A stretch of DNA of 64,000 nucleotides from Pseudomaricurvus sp. HS19 (GTDB lineage Bacteria; Pseudomonadota; Gammaproteobacteria; Pseudomonadales; Cellvibrionaceae). Location of the stretch: assembly GCF_009857815.1 (NCBI RefSeq), contig NZ_WVVW01000002.1, positions 310,001 through 374,000 on the forward strand, read 5' to 3'. The notes beneath the pieces are model-generated. The model was not told where the DNA came from. It worked only from the letters and a program-made list of their open reading frames with translations, and did not search any database. Numbering within the stretch: position 1 is the stretch's first letter; the number at the start of each line of letters is the position of its first letter. Below, piece after piece: positions 17,222 through 27,601 of the stretch. The translations under genes and the position numbers were made by a program.

Positions 17222-18205
17222 ATGCCCTTTACCGCCGCTGACGCCGACGCCCTCAGTCGCCAGCTTCCCAGCCTCCACGACCTGCTCAACGACCCCGGGG
17301 CGGACAAGCTGCCGCTGCTGACCCGCTGGAGCCAGCACTACCACACCGACTTTGTGCAGGAGGGCCTCTGCCAACAGCACCTGTGCGGCACCTTTGACGC
17401 CGCCGGCTACCGTATCGCCTGCCACCTGTGGCTGCAGGCCGCCCCCCGCGGCACGCTGTTTTTCCTGCACGGTTTTACCGATCACGTCGGGTTGATGCAG
17501 CACGCCCTGCGCTACCTGCTGCAACAGGGCTGGAATCTGGTGGCCTTCGACCTGCCCGGCCATGGCCTCAGCAGCGGCGAGCGCTGCAGCATTGGCTCAT
17601 TTGATGAGTACCGCCTGGTGCTGGAGGCGTGCCTGGCGCTGTGCGCCACAGTGCCCGGGCGCCTGCCCCGCCCCTGGCACGGCGCCGGCCAGAGCACCGG
17701 CGGTGCCGTGTGGCTCAACTACCTCTGCCAGCACCCCTCGCAAGAGGCCATTGACCGCATCTGCCTGCTGGCACCACTGCTGCGCCCCAAAAGCTGGGGA
17801 CACCTGCAATACGCCCTGCCGCTGCTGCGGCACCTGCGCCAGCTGCCACGCAAGTTCACCAGCAACTCCCACGACGAGGCGTTCCTCGACTTTGTCCGCA
17901 ACGCCGACCCGCTGCAATACCGCCACACCCCCCTGCGCTGGGCGGAGGCCATGCACCGCTGGCAGCAGCAGTTTGTGCAACAGCCGCCCCTGCAGCGCCC
18001 CCTGTTACTGGTTCAGGGAGATGACGACGGCACCATCGACTTCCGCTACAACCTGACGCAGATACAGGCTGTATTCCCCAACAGTCAGACAAAAATGATT
18101 CCCGGCGCACGACACCAGCTGGTGAATGAGTTGCCCCCTTATCGCGATCAGGCGCTCCAGGCCATGGGTGACTGGCTCGGCGCCCCCGCCACAGCGGCGG
18201 ATTAA
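17222..18205 (+). CDS. Alpha/beta hydrolase, lysophospholipase/monoacylglycerol lipase-like
   Basis: 327 residues of the alpha/beta-hydrolase fold. The oxyanion motif FFLHGFTDHVG, the DLPGHGLSSGER loop, the nucleophile elbow GQSTGG (Ser158), an acidic residue in VQGDDDGTID, and the catalytic His in GARHQLVNE (His298) form a complete triad. It matches the serine aminopeptidase S33 / PldB-like group that acts on lysophospholipids or monoacylglycerols. No signal peptide is evident. It lies between the beta-helix gene and hisA, but no functional link is clear. Confidence 0.82.
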   Translation: MPFTAADADALSRQLPSLHDLLNDPGADKLPLLTRWSQHYHTDFVQEGLCQQHLCGTFDAAGYRIACHLWLQAAPRGTLFFLHGFTDHVGLMQHALRYLLQQGWNLVAFDLPGHGLSSGERCSIGSFDEYRLVLEACLALCATVPGRLPRPWHGAGQSTGGAVWLNYLCQHPSQEAIDRICLLAPLLRPKSWGHLQYALPLLRHLRQLPRKFTSNSHDEAFLDFVRNADPLQYRHTPLRWAEAMHRWQQQFVQQPPLQRPLLLVQGDDDGTIDFRYNLTQIQAVFPNSQTKMIPGARHQLVNELPPYRDQALQAMGDWLGAPATAAD

Positions 18206-18278
18206 GGCCTGCCCCGGGCGCGGCAAAACGCTATAATCCCGCCCCACCCTTTTCGCCGTGCAACCCAAGGAGCCTGCC

Positions 18279-19040
18279 GTGACCCTTTTCCGCCCCTGTA
18301 TTGATCTCCACCAGGGCCAGGTGAAACAGATTGTCGGCGGCAGCCTTAACGACAGCGGCGCCACCACCAACTTCATCAGCGACAAGGATTCGGCCTGGTA
18401 CGCCGAGCTCTATCGCCAGCACCAGCTCACCGGCGGCCATGTGATCGCCCTGGGCCCCGGCAATGAAGAGGCGGTGCTGGCAGCACTGGCGGCCTGGCCC
18501 GGCGGCCTGCAGTTCGGTGGCGGTGTCACTGCCGACAACGCCGCCCACTACCTGCAGGCTGGCGCCGCCCAGGTGATCGTCACCTCCTGGCTGTTTGAAG
18601 ACGGGGAGTTTTCCTGGCAGCGGCTGGAACGGATCAAGGGCGAAACCGGCCGCGAACGACTGGTGCTGGATCTCAGCTGCCGCCGCACCAGCGATGGCTG
18701 GAACATTGCGACCAACCGCTGGCAGACAGTCACCGCCACACAGGTCAACGCCGAGACATTGCAGGCACTGAGCGAACACTGCGCCGAATTCCTGATTCAC
18801 GCCGCTGACGTGGAAGGGTTGCAGGGTGGCATCGACGAAGCCCTGGTCAGCCTGCTGGGCAACAGCTGCCCCATTCCCGTCACCTACGCCGGTGGCGCCC
18901 GCAGCCTGCAGGACCTGCAGCTGGTGGATCAGCTCTCCGACGGCCGGGTTGACCTCACCATCGGCAGCGCGCTGGATATCTTTGGCGGCAGCGGCGTCAC
19001 CCTGCAGGAGTGCATCGACTGGAACCACCGGCAGCAATAA
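18279..19040 (+). CDS. hisA: Phosphoribosylformimino-AICAR ribotide isomerase, eukaryotic HIS6 type
   Basis: 253 residues. Compared from memory with yeast His6p, it matches along its length: RPCIDLHQGQVKQIVGG, VIVTSWLF, LDLSCRRTSDGWNIA, NRWQT, EFLIHAADVEGLQGGID, VTYAGGA and DLTIGSALDIFGG. Ordinary bacterial HisA looks different. It catalyses the fourth step of histidine synthesis, opening the ProFAR ring, as a TIM barrel. I chose GTG 18279 because AAGGAG lies six bases upstream; a GTG at 18258 has no ribosome site. It stands apart from other his genes except hisZ at 20459. A bidirectional terminator follows. Confidence 0.87.
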   Translation: MTLFRPCIDLHQGQVKQIVGGSLNDSGATTNFISDKDSAWYAELYRQHQLTGGHVIALGPGNEEAVLAALAAWPGGLQFGGGVTADNAAHYLQAGAAQVIVTSWLFEDGEFSWQRLERIKGETGRERLVLDLSCRRTSDGWNIATNRWQTVTATQVNAETLQALSEHCAEFLIHAADVEGLQGGIDEALVSLLGNSCPIPVTYAGGARSLQDLQLVDQLSDGRVDLTIGSALDIFGGSGVTLQECIDWNHRQQ

Positions 19041-19056
19041 CCTGCCGGATAAACAG

Positions 19057-19094
19057 CCACAAAAAAGCCGCCATGAAAGGCGGCTTTTTTGTGG
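19057..19094. terminator. Bidirectional terminator between hisA and purA
   Basis: Hairpin with arms AAAAAAGCCGCC and GGCGGCTTTTTT around a short loop. It has T-runs on both strands and lies between convergent genes (hisA on plus, purA on minus). Confidence 0.92.
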
Positions 19095-19130
19095 CTCCGG
19101 ATGACGCATCACCCGGAGAGTGCACTGCTG

Positions 19131-20426
<1,296 letters not shown>

Positions 20427-20458
20427 TCAGATAACTCGTGTAGAGGGAATTAACAGAT

Positions 20459-21640
20459 TCAGAGAGACTTCACAGAGAAGCGCCCATGTTCGAATACCAG
20501 CTGCCGGTCGCAATCGGCGTGCACATCCGCCACGCCCTGACCGGGAAAGCCACACACCACCACTTCGCCCTGCTCGCGCAGGCGATTGATCTCCTGCCAC
20601 CAGCCTGGCTCATCACTGTGGGGCGCAAAAACAGCACCGTGGGACGGGGGCGGCACCCGCACCAGCTTGTCGATGGCGGTAATATCGATCGCAAAGCCGG
20701 TGGCCGGACGGGCGTTGCCAAACACTTCACCCACGTGATCGTAGCGACCACCGTTAGCCACCGAGACACCAAAGCCCGGGGCGAAGGCCGCAAACACCAC
20801 GCCGGTGTGATAGTTGTAGCCCCGCAGCTCACTTAAATCAAAGTAGAGACGCGCCTGCGGATAGCGCTCGGTCAGGCTGGCCGCAATCGCATCCAGCGTA
20901 TCCAGCGCCGCTGACACCGCCGCCGGAGCGCCGGCCAGCTTTTCCCGCGCCGCCTTGAGGACAGTGCGGTCACCGGCCAGCTGCGGCAGCGCCTTGAGCA
21001 TGGCGGCAACCGCCGCCTGTTTGACGTTGGCATCCACCCAGGCGTTGATATCCGCCACCGCCTTGCTCTGCAGCAGGTCAAACAGCTCGCCTTCCCGGGT
21101 GGCATCCAGGCCGGCCATGTCAGCCAGGCTGCGGTAGATCTCCACGTGGCCCAGGTCGATGTTCAGCTGCTGCAGGCCACAGGCCTGCAGCGAGGCCAGC
21201 AGCAGGCAGATCACCTCCACGTCAGCTTCCACCCCGGCCTCACCATAGAGCTCGACACCGGCGTGGATCGGCGAACGGGTACCCAGGGGTGACTTGGGAC
21301 GGGTGAAGAGCACATGGCCGGCGTAGCAGAGACGGGACGGCCCGCTGCGCTGCAGACTGTGGGCATCAATACGGGCGGTCTGCGGGGTGATATCGGCACG
21401 AATACCCATGGTACGACCGGAGAGCTGATCGGTGATCTTGAAGGTCATCAGGTCGATGTCGCTACCCAGACCGATCAGCAGGGATTCGGTGTATTCAATC
21501 AGCGGTGGAATCACCAGCTCATAGCCCCAGCGCTGGTAGAGATCCAGCAACCGCCGTCTCAGGGTCTCTATGCGGGCGGCCTTCTCGGGCAGGATATCTT
21601 CGACGCCATCAGGCAATAACCAACGGTCAGCGTAGGTCAT
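20459..21640 (-). CDS. hisZ: ATP phosphoribosyltransferase regulatory subunit
   Basis: 393 residues related to histidyl-tRNA synthetase but lacking the anticodon-binding half, as expected for HisZ. Class-II synthetase-like motifs are present: LPDGVEDILPEKAARIETLRRRLLDLYQRWGYELVIPPLIEY, MGIRADITPQTARI, RLCYAGHVLF, and the late FGVSVANGGRYDHVG. HisZ binds the short form of HisG and makes it active and histidine-sensitive. Its presence implies the genome has a short HisG elsewhere. It lies between yjeT and purA, where Pseudomonas also has it and E. coli does not. Confidence 0.94.
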   Translation of the reverse strand: MTYADRWLLPDGVEDILPEKAARIETLRRRLLDLYQRWGYELVIPPLIEYTESLLIGLGSDIDLMTFKITDQLSGRTMGIRADITPQTARIDAHSLQRSGPSRLCYAGHVLFTRPKSPLGTRSPIHAGVELYGEAGVEADVEVICLLLASLQACGLQQLNIDLGHVEIYRSLADMAGLDATREGELFDLLQSKAVADINAWVDANVKQAAVAAMLKALPQLAGDRTVLKAAREKLAGAPAAVSAALDTLDAIAASLTERYPQARLYFDLSELRGYNYHTGVVFAAFAPGFGVSVANGGRYDHVGEVFGNARPATGFAIDITAIDKLVRVPPPSHGAVFAPHSDEPGWWQEINRLREQGEVVVCGFPGQGVADVHADCDRQLVFEHGRFSVKSL

Positions 21641-21702
21641 GGGTGATGTTCAACCTCTTGAGGCAGGTCAGGACTCCGGCACCGGAGCCGGCAACCCGCC
21701 GT

Positions 21703-21888
21703 TCAGTGAATCAGGTACAGCAGGCCGGCTCCGGCCAGCATGCTCAACAGTCCCACCAGGCGCAGCTGCTGGTCGCTCACCTGCGCAAGGGTCGCCACCA
21801 TACGGCGCCAGCGCTGGGGGTAGAGGAAAGGCAAGATCCCTTCCAGTACCAGCATCAGGCAGAACGCCTTTCCCAACTCTTCCCACAT
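21703..21888 (-). CDS. yjeT: DUF2065 (YjeT-like) small membrane protein
   Basis: 61 residues with two hydrophobic segments, an N-terminal one (LGKAFCLMLVLEGILPFLY) and a C-terminal one (RLVGLLSMLAGAGLLYLIH), separated by a basic/polar loop (PQRWRRMVATLAQVSDQQ). Length, topology and place between hflC and purA all match the YjeT/DUF2065 family, whose function is unknown. It follows the hflC terminator, so it probably belongs to the hisZ-purA transcript. Confidence 0.88.
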   Translation of the reverse strand: MWEELGKAFCLMLVLEGILPFLYPQRWRRMVATLAQVSDQQLRLVGLLSMLAGAGLLYLIH

Positions 21889-21956
21889 GACCGGCGCTTG
21901 CCTGTATTCCGAGGACTGTAAAATCTTGGCGCCGGCAGGATTACGGATCTGCCAGA

Positions 21957-21989
21957 CACAAAAAAACCGGGCCTGTTCGGGCCCGGTTG
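21957..21989 (-). terminator. Intrinsic terminator after hflC
   Basis: On the minus strand the hairpin ACCGGGCC-CGAACA-GGCCCGGT is followed by a run of seven T. It lies about 60 bases after the hflC stop and splits the hflX-hflKC unit from yjeT-hisZ-purA. Confidence 0.9.
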
Positions 21990-22047
21990 ATGCATTCTAC
22001 CACCGATGCGCGCTGCGTAACAACGCAGGCGCGGCGCGGCTTTCACC

Positions 22048-22920
22048 CTATTCGGGGGTCTTGTCCTTGAGGTAGCGGAAGAACTCGCTGTCCGGGGCTA
22101 CCAGCAGTACATCACCCTTGGTCTGGAAGGACTCTTTATAGGCCGTGAGACTGCGCATAAAGCTGTAGAACTCCGGGTCCTGATTGTAAGCAGCAGCGTA
22201 GATGGCGGCCGCCTTGGCGTCACCTTCACCACGCATCTGCTCCGCATCACGATAGGCCTCGGCCTCCAGAATCGTGCGCTGGCGATCGGCATCGGCGCGA
22301 ATCACTTCCGCCTGCTCCTTACCCTTGGAGCGGTGCTCACGGGCTTCACGCTCACGCTCGGTGGTCATACGACTGAACACCGAATCGCTCACCTGCTCCG
22401 GCAGGTCAATGCGCTTTACGCGCACATCCACCAGCTGGATGCCGTAGCGCTCCAGAGTGAGTTTGTTAAGGCTGCCGGTCAGGTCTTCCATCAGCTGGTC
22501 ACGCTCACCACTCACCACCTCCTGCAGGGAACGGGTGGCGAACTGGTTGCGCAAGCCTTCGTTGATGCGCTGCGCCAGCAGCTGCTCGACCCGCGACTCC
22601 TCACCGTTGGTGGAGGTGTAGAAGGTGCCCACATCCTGAATGCGCCACTTGGCGAAGGAGTCGACGATAATGCCTTTCTTCTCCACCGTCAGGAAACGCT
22701 CGGGACGCGCATCCAGGGTCAGGATACGGGCATCGAACTTGCGCACTTCGTGCACCATCGGCAGTTTCCAGTGCAGGCCCGGTGGCAGGTCACTCTCCAC
22801 CACCTTACCGAACTTGAGCAGCACCCCACGCTCGGTAGCGTGAATGATGTAGAGCGTATTGGAAGCCAGCACCACTGCCAGCAACACCGCCACTACAGCG
22901 GCAAACAGTTTGTTATTCAT
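22048..22920 (-). CDS. hflC: HflC, FtsH protease modulator
   Basis: 290 residues. A single N-terminal membrane helix (FAAVVAVLLAVVLASNTLYII) is followed by an SPFH/prohibitin domain (ATERGVLLKFGKVVESDLPPGLHWKLP) and a long coiled coil (TEREREAREHRSKGKEQAEVIRADADRQR). HflC and HflK form a large membrane-bound cage around FtsH on the periplasmic side and restrain its proteolysis. Its start lies two bases after the hflK stop, with the GGAGG ribosome site inside the end of hflK. Confidence 0.96.
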   Translation of the reverse strand: MNNKLFAAVVAVLLAVVLASNTLYIIHATERGVLLKFGKVVESDLPPGLHWKLPMVHEVRKFDARILTLDARPERFLTVEKKGIIVDSFAKWRIQDVGTFYTSTNGEESRVEQLLAQRINEGLRNQFATRSLQEVVSGERDQLMEDLTGSLNKLTLERYGIQLVDVRVKRIDLPEQVSDSVFSRMTTEREREAREHRSKGKEQAEVIRADADRQRTILEAEAYRDAEQMRGEGDAKAAAIYAAAYNQDPEFYSFMRSLTAYKESFQTKGDVLLVAPDSEFFRYLKDKTPE

Positions 22921-22922
22921 AA

Positions 22923-24077
22923 TCAGCGCACCTCCCTGCGACGGGTGTTGTTGATTGACTCACGGCGCAACTGATCGGCCACCTGATCGGCAATCTCACG
23001 AATCACATCGGGGGAGACTTCGTCCGCACGACCGGAAGTAACGGGCTTGCTGCTACTGCCGATAATTTTATCCAGCGGCAGGTAGAGCATGTTGTTGCCA
23101 CCCTCCACGTCCACCATCACCTTGGAGCTGTTTGACATTACTTCCTGCATGGCATCTATATAGAGACGCTCGCGGGTCACTTTCGGCGCCTTGCGGTACT
23201 CGGTCAGCAACTGTTCAAAGCGTTTGGCCTCACCCTCTGCCTTGGCCACCACTTGCTCGCGGTAGGCCATGGCCTCCTCGATCACGCGCTGCGCCGCACC
23301 ACGGGCTTCCGGCAGGATGCCGTTGGAGTAGGTCTGGGCTTCGTTCTTCAGACGCTCCTCGTCTTCCCGCGCCTTGTTCACGTCATCGAAGGCTGCCTGC
23401 ACCTCACGGGGTGGGGAGGTGTCTTCCACGTTCACCGTACCGAGACTGATACCGGTCTGGTAGGAGTCAAGGTAAGCCTGCAAGCGGGTCTGCACCTCAA
23501 TGGCAATTTTCTCACGACCCTCGGTCAGCACTTCGTGCATGGGGCTGGAGCCAACCACATGACGCAGGGCACTGTCGGTCGCCTGCACCAGTGAACTCTC
23601 GGGATCACGCACGTTCAGCACGAAACTTTTGACATCGCCAATTTCGTACTGCACGGAGAGGGTTACATCGACGATATTCAGATCCTGGGTCAGCATCTGG
23701 CCGCGGGCGCTGCGCGAGCGCACCTTGGTGACGTTGACCGGGAAAACCTGGTCGATCAGCGGCGGGTTCCAGTGCAGGCCCGGCCCCACGGTATCGTGGT
23801 AGACACCCAGGCGCAGCACCACGGCACGCTCCTGTTCGTTCACCTGATAGATACCAAACAGTCCATAGACCACCAGTGCACCCACCAGCAACAGGCCCAG
23901 CAGGCTGCTGCTGAAGCCACCGCCGGAACCACTGCCGCCACCGGAGCCGCCACCGAAAATACCGTTCAGCTTCTCCTGAAATTTTTTCAGGGCCTCATCC
24001 AGATCCGGCGGTCCATCACCACCTTTTCTGCCTCCCCATGGGTCCTGATCGTTACCACCCGGTTCGTTCCAGGCCAT
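22923..24077 (-). CDS. hflK: HflK, FtsH protease modulator
   Basis: 384 residues from ATG 24077, chosen because GGAG lies seven bases upstream and MAWNEPGGNDQDPWG is the usual HflK start. A Gly/Asp-rich cytoplasmic N-terminal tail with a Gly/Ser run (about residues 40-55) precedes the membrane helix (LLGLLLVGALVVYGLFGIY). The SPFH domain (NEQERAVVLRLGVYHDTVGPGLHWNPP) and coiled coil follow. It is the partner of HflC. Confidence 0.96.
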   Translation of the reverse strand: MAWNEPGGNDQDPWGGRKGGDGPPDLDEALKKFQEKLNGIFGGGSGGGSGSGGGFSSSLLGLLLVGALVVYGLFGIYQVNEQERAVVLRLGVYHDTVGPGLHWNPPLIDQVFPVNVTKVRSRSARGQMLTQDLNIVDVTLSVQYEIGDVKSFVLNVRDPESSLVQATDSALRHVVGSSPMHEVLTEGREKIAIEVQTRLQAYLDSYQTGISLGTVNVEDTSPPREVQAAFDDVNKAREDEERLKNEAQTYSNGILPEARGAAQRVIEEAMAYREQVVAKAEGEAKRFEQLLTEYRKAPKVTRERLYIDAMQEVMSNSSKVMVDVEGGNNMLYLPLDKIIGSSSKPVTSGRADEVSPDVIREIADQVADQLRRESINNTRRREVR

Positions 24078-24237
24078 AGTTAATCTCCGTTTTTGAATTT
24101 CCTGGTCTGCGACCATCAAAGCGACAGCGATTCTAACAAAGCCACTGTTATTGTTAACCGAATTAACTCTGCCTTAACGGTTGCAGATCTCTGTTCTTGA
24201 ATCTGTTTTTGCTTATTTATGCTGAATTGGCGCCAGC

Positions 24238-25527
24238 TCAATGCCAGCGCAACTCGTCATACTGCAGGTGCTCCTGACTGAGGATACGCAACAGGTCGGA
24301 CTTTGGCACATTGATGGCCAGCTCCATGTCCCCACAGTCAGTGTAGTCTTCATGAGTGACGGCATGACAGGCGTAGAGACGGGCACGCAAACGCGCCTGT
24401 GCCGGCGCCAGGATGAGCGTCTGTACTACACGGTCCTCGCCCAGCAGTTCAGCCAGGGCTTCCAGCAGCAGTTCCACCCCGGCACCGCTCTGCGCAGACA
24501 GCCATACTGCAACAGGCCGCCCGAGTTCGTTGCGATCGATGCGCGGCTGCAACTCCTCCAGCAGGTCAATCTTGTTGTACACCTTGAGCTGGGGCAGGTC
24601 AGCGGCACCGATCTCCTCCAGCACCTCCTCCACCTGCTCGATGTTACGGCTGCGCTCTTCCGCGGCGGCATCGATCACGTGCAGCAGCAGGTCGGCACTG
24701 GCGGCCTCCTCCAGCGTCGCACGGAAGGCCTGTACCAGACGGTGCGGCAGGTGACTGATAAAGCCCACCGTATCCGCCAGCACCGCCGGCCCCAGGGTGG
24801 GCAGCTCGATGCGGCGCATGGTGGGATCCAGTGTGGCAAACAACTGGTCCTGGGCGTATACCCCGGCCGCAGTGATGCGGTTGAACAGGGTCGACTTGCC
24901 GGCGTTGGTGTAACCCACCAGCGACACGGTAGGCACTTCGGCACGGCGCCGGGCTCGACGCCCCTGGTCCCGCTGCTTACGCACCTTTTCCAGCCGCTTC
25001 TCAATGGACTTGATGCGCACACGCAGCAGGCGACGGTCTGTTTCCAGCTGGGTTTCACCGGGACCGCGCAGGCCGATACCCCCTTTCTGGCGCTCCAGGT
25101 GGGTCCAGCCGCGAATCAGCCGGGTGGACATGTGGCGCAGTTGCGCCAGCTCCACCTGCAGCTTACCTTCGTGGGTGCGGGCGCGCTGGGCAAAGATATC
25201 GAGGATCAGACCGGTGCGGTCCAGCACCCGGCACTTGAGCTCCTGCTCCAGGTTGCGTTCCTGGCTCGGGCTCAAGGTGTGGTTGAAGATCACCAGCTCC
25301 GCGCCGTGTGTCTCGACACACTCCCGCAGCTCCTCGAGCTTGCCGGTACCGACAAAGTAGCGAGCATGGGGGGTGGCGCGATGGCCGGAAATCATGGCAA
25401 CGGGATCACCGCCGGCTGACAGCACCAGCTCTTCGAATTCGCGGGGATCATCCGGATCGGTGTGTTGGGGAAATTCCAGGTGAACCAGCACCGCCAGTTC
25501 ACCGGATTCGGGACGCTCAAAAAACAA
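24238..25527 (-). CDS. hflX: GTPase HflX
   Basis: 429 residues. An N-terminal ribosome-binding domain with a Gly-rich nucleotide-binding segment (RTHEGKLQVELAQLRHMSTRL, GGIGLRGPGETQLETDRR) precedes a TrmE-Era-Obg-type G domain. G1 is VGYTNAGKSTLFN, G3 is DTVGFI and G4 is NKID. HflX splits stalled 70S ribosomes under stress, including heat. It lies 17 bases after hfq, a conserved arrangement, and is probably co-transcribed with it. Confidence 0.96.
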   Translation of the reverse strand: MFFERPESGELAVLVHLEFPQHTDPDDPREFEELVLSAGGDPVAMISGHRATPHARYFVGTGKLEELRECVETHGAELVIFNHTLSPSQERNLEQELKCRVLDRTGLILDIFAQRARTHEGKLQVELAQLRHMSTRLIRGWTHLERQKGGIGLRGPGETQLETDRRLLRVRIKSIEKRLEKVRKQRDQGRRARRRAEVPTVSLVGYTNAGKSTLFNRITAAGVYAQDQLFATLDPTMRRIELPTLGPAVLADTVGFISHLPHRLVQAFRATLEEAASADLLLHVIDAAAEERSRNIEQVEEVLEEIGAADLPQLKVYNKIDLLEELQPRIDRNELGRPVAVWLSAQSGAGVELLLEALAELLGEDRVVQTLILAPAQARLRARLYACHAVTHEDYTDCGDMELAINVPKSDLLRILSQEHLQYDELRWH

Positions 25528-25544
25528 CCACGTACCTCAGGGTA

Positions 25545-25805
25545 TCAGGACTCGCTGTCTTCCCCATCGGCAGAGGCCGCAGGGTTCAGCATAGGAACAC
25601 GCACCGGGCGGGAAGGCACCACGGTAGAAATTGCGTGCTTGTAAACCATCTGGCTGACGGTATTTTTCAGCAGTACGACAAACTGATCGAAGGACTCGAT
25701 CTGCCCCTGTAACTTAATGCCGTTAACCAGATAGATGGAAACCGGAATGCGCTCTTTGCGCAGAACATTCAAATAAGGGTCTTGTAAGCTGTGCCCCTTT
25801 GACAT
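25545..25805 (-). CDS. hfq: RNA chaperone Hfq
   Basis: 86 residues. The Sm1 motif ([42 protein letters not shown]) and Sm2 motif ([14 protein letters not shown], with the YKH residues of the proximal RNA site) are complete. The short acidic tail ends DGEDSES. It forms a hexameric ring that pairs small RNAs with mRNAs. A strong AAGGAG site precedes the ATG. The 124-base gap to miaA may hold its own promoter, as in E. coli; I could not assign boxes. Confidence 0.98.
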   Translation of the reverse strand: MSKGHSLQDPYLNVLRKERIPVSIYLVNGIKLQGQIESFDQFVVLLKNTVSQMVYKHAISTVVPSRPVRVPMLNPAASADGEDSES

Positions 25806-25929
25806 AGTTATTCTCCTTCATTCAGAAACAAGCAAAAACACCAATCTGCTAATGGTCAGACTGGCCAACAAGCGTTTAATGAACTGACTTTGACTGACGG
25901 CCTACCAGAAACCTGATAGCACCGCCCTA

Positions 25930-26928
25930 TTATAGGGGCAGTTTCGGTAAAAAGTTCAAAAATTCGTTCAGAAGCTCAAAATTTTGACGATTTTGACCAG
26001 CCTCTGTGTCCGTATAGATAATGTGCAGTTCGGGCCAGCCCCGCAGCCAGGTCAACTGCCGTTTGGCCAGCTGTCGGGTGGCCGCTATGCCCCGCTCCAC
26101 CATCTCCTCGTAACTGCAATCACCATCCAGGTACTCCCACACCTGGCGGTAGCCCACGGCACGGATCGCCGGCAGATCCCGGTGCAGCTCCGGACGCCGG
26201 TGCAGCGCCTCCACTTCCGCCAGAAACCCCTGCTCCAACATGCGCCGGAAGCGCCGCTCGATGCGCTCATGCAGCACCTTGCGCTGACGGGGCATAATGG
26301 CCACCTGCACTACGTCAAAGCGTTGCCGCAAATCCTGGGCCTGGCGCTCCTGCCGCTCACGCAGGGCGGTCATGGTCTCGCCACTGACCCGGTAGACCTC
26401 CAGCGCACGGCTCAGTCGCTGGGAGTGGTTGGGGTGAATCTGCGCTGCCGCTTCCGGATCAACCGCCGCCAGCTGCCGGTGCACCCAGGGCCAGCCATGG
26501 CGTTCAGCATCAGCCTCAATAGCCGCCCGCACCCCGGCATCGGCGGCGGGCATGTCCGCAAAGCCCTCCAGCAGCGCCTTGAAATACATCATGGTACCGC
26601 CCACCAGCAGCGGGATACGCCCAGCGCCGTGTATTTCCGCAATTGCCTGCAGCGCATCCTCGCGGAAATCGGCGGCCGAGTAGGGTTCCGCAGGATCCCT
26701 CAGATCCAGCAGTCGATGCGGCGCCTGCGCCAGCTCCGCGGCATCGGGCTTGGCAGAGCCGATATCAAGGCCGCGATAGACCAGCGCCGAGTCGACACTG
26801 ATGATATCCATGGGCAATCGCTGGTGCAGGGCGATGGCCAGATCGGTCTTGCCCGAGGCGGTGGGGCCCATCAGAAAGACCACCAACGGCCGGCCATTGT
26901 CACCTGAAAAAACATTGCTGTCGTGCAT
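25930..26928 (-). CDS. miaA: tRNA dimethylallyltransferase
   Basis: 332 residues. It attaches a dimethylallyl group to A37 of tRNAs that read UNN codons. Seen are the P loop [15 protein letters not shown], the [16 protein letters not shown] motif, [14 protein letters not shown], and the C-terminal [10 protein letters not shown]...[14 protein letters not shown]. The DSALVYR form replaces the more common DSxQVYR; this is seen in related gammaproteobacteria. In most relatives mutL lies directly upstream on the same strand. Here a plus-strand cassette separates them, so miaA needs its own promoter in 26929-27094. Confidence 0.96.
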   Translation of the reverse strand: MHDSNVFSGDNGRPLVVFLMGPTASGKTDLAIALHQRLPMDIISVDSALVYRGLDIGSAKPDAAELAQAPHRLLDLRDPAEPYSAADFREDALQAIAEIHGAGRIPLLVGGTMMYFKALLEGFADMPAADAGVRAAIEADAERHGWPWVHRQLAAVDPEAAAQIHPNHSQRLSRALEVYRVSGETMTALRERQERQAQDLRQRFDVVQVAIMPRQRKVLHERIERRFRRMLEQGFLAEVEALHRRPELHRDLPAIRAVGYRQVWEYLDGDCSYEEMVERGIAATRQLAKRQLTWLRGWPELHIIYTDTEAGQNRQNFELLNEFLNFLPKLPL

Positions 26929-27011
26929 TATTGCATTTTACCATGTGGCGGTTGTTAACCATCAACTCGACCGGTAATTGGGTACGAATCGGGGTAACAG
27001 GAGGGCCTATC

Positions 27012-27055
27012 TTGCATTACAATGCCAAAATCTTGAATCGGCATTGCCAGTGCAA
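27012..27055. promoter_or_regulatory. Imperfect hairpin in the divergent miaA / cassette spacer
   Basis: TTGCATTACAATGCC (27012-27026) and GGCATTGCCAGTGCAA (27040-27055) can pair, with matched ends and a mismatch in the middle, around a 13-base loop. It lies in the only spacer (26929-27094) from which both miaA and the opposite-strand cassette could be expressed. It is a candidate operator or leader structure. Confidence 0.4.
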
Positions 27056-27094
27056 TTTACCCCAGCGCGTGGAGGACTTTTGCACCAACGCTCC

Positions 27095-27601
27095 ATGACG
27101 CATCATCAGCGCCATCTCCCCACCCCCATCTCACACCTGAGATACGTCTTGCTGTGGTTGCTTATAGCCGCCTGCGGGAGTGTGCACGCCGCCGATACAG
27201 ACGCCCCCCCGCAGCGGATTGCAGTATTGCTGAATCCGCCCCCCTACCGGGAAAGCCTGGAAATCAACGAAATTCGCGCCATCTTCTCCATGAACGCCCG
27301 CCGCTGGAGCGATGGCACCCCCATCCGGGCCTACGTCATGCCCGACCAGGATGCCGCCCACCAGCGATTCGTGCAGCAGGTCCTGGCGTTACTGCCACAC
27401 CAGCTGCGCCGCCACTGGGACCGGCTGGTCTACACCGGCACCGGGCAGGCCCCCAACGAAGTCCCTGACAGCGACACCATGCTGCAACAGCTGCGCCGGC
27501 ACCCGGGCAGCATTGGTTATCTGGAATTGACCCCGGATATCTCCGAACTCCTACAAGAGAAGAGCAATGAGTCTCTTATTATTGTCGATATTACGCCCTA
27601 G
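27095..27601 (+). CDS. Short PstS-like periplasmic binding protein
   Basis: 168 residues from ATG 27095; the ribosome site is unclear, and a TTG at 27080 next to GGAGGA is an alternative. An N-terminal export signal ends either with a possible lipobox (IAAC) or at VHA-AD. The body matches the short phosphate-binding-protein-like family: INEIRAIFSMNARRWSDGTPIRAYV, then RFVQQVLAL and a closing GSIGYLELT. It is half the size of a real PstS and has no permease genes nearby, so a ligand sensor or accessory role is more likely than transport. Its end overlaps the porin gene by 35 bases, showing tight coupling. Confidence 0.7.
   Translation: MTHHQRHLPTPISHLRYVLLWLLIAACGSVHAADTDAPPQRIAVLLNPPPYRESLEINEIRAIFSMNARRWSDGTPIRAYVMPDQDAAHQRFVQQVLALLPHQLRRHWDRLVYTGTGQAPNEVPDSDTMLQQLRRHPGSIGYLELTPDISELLQEKSNESLIIVDITP

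Noticed and set aside
27095-27601. A true phosphate transporter binding protein (PstS)
   Set aside because: It is about half the length of PstS and no pstCAB genes are near.
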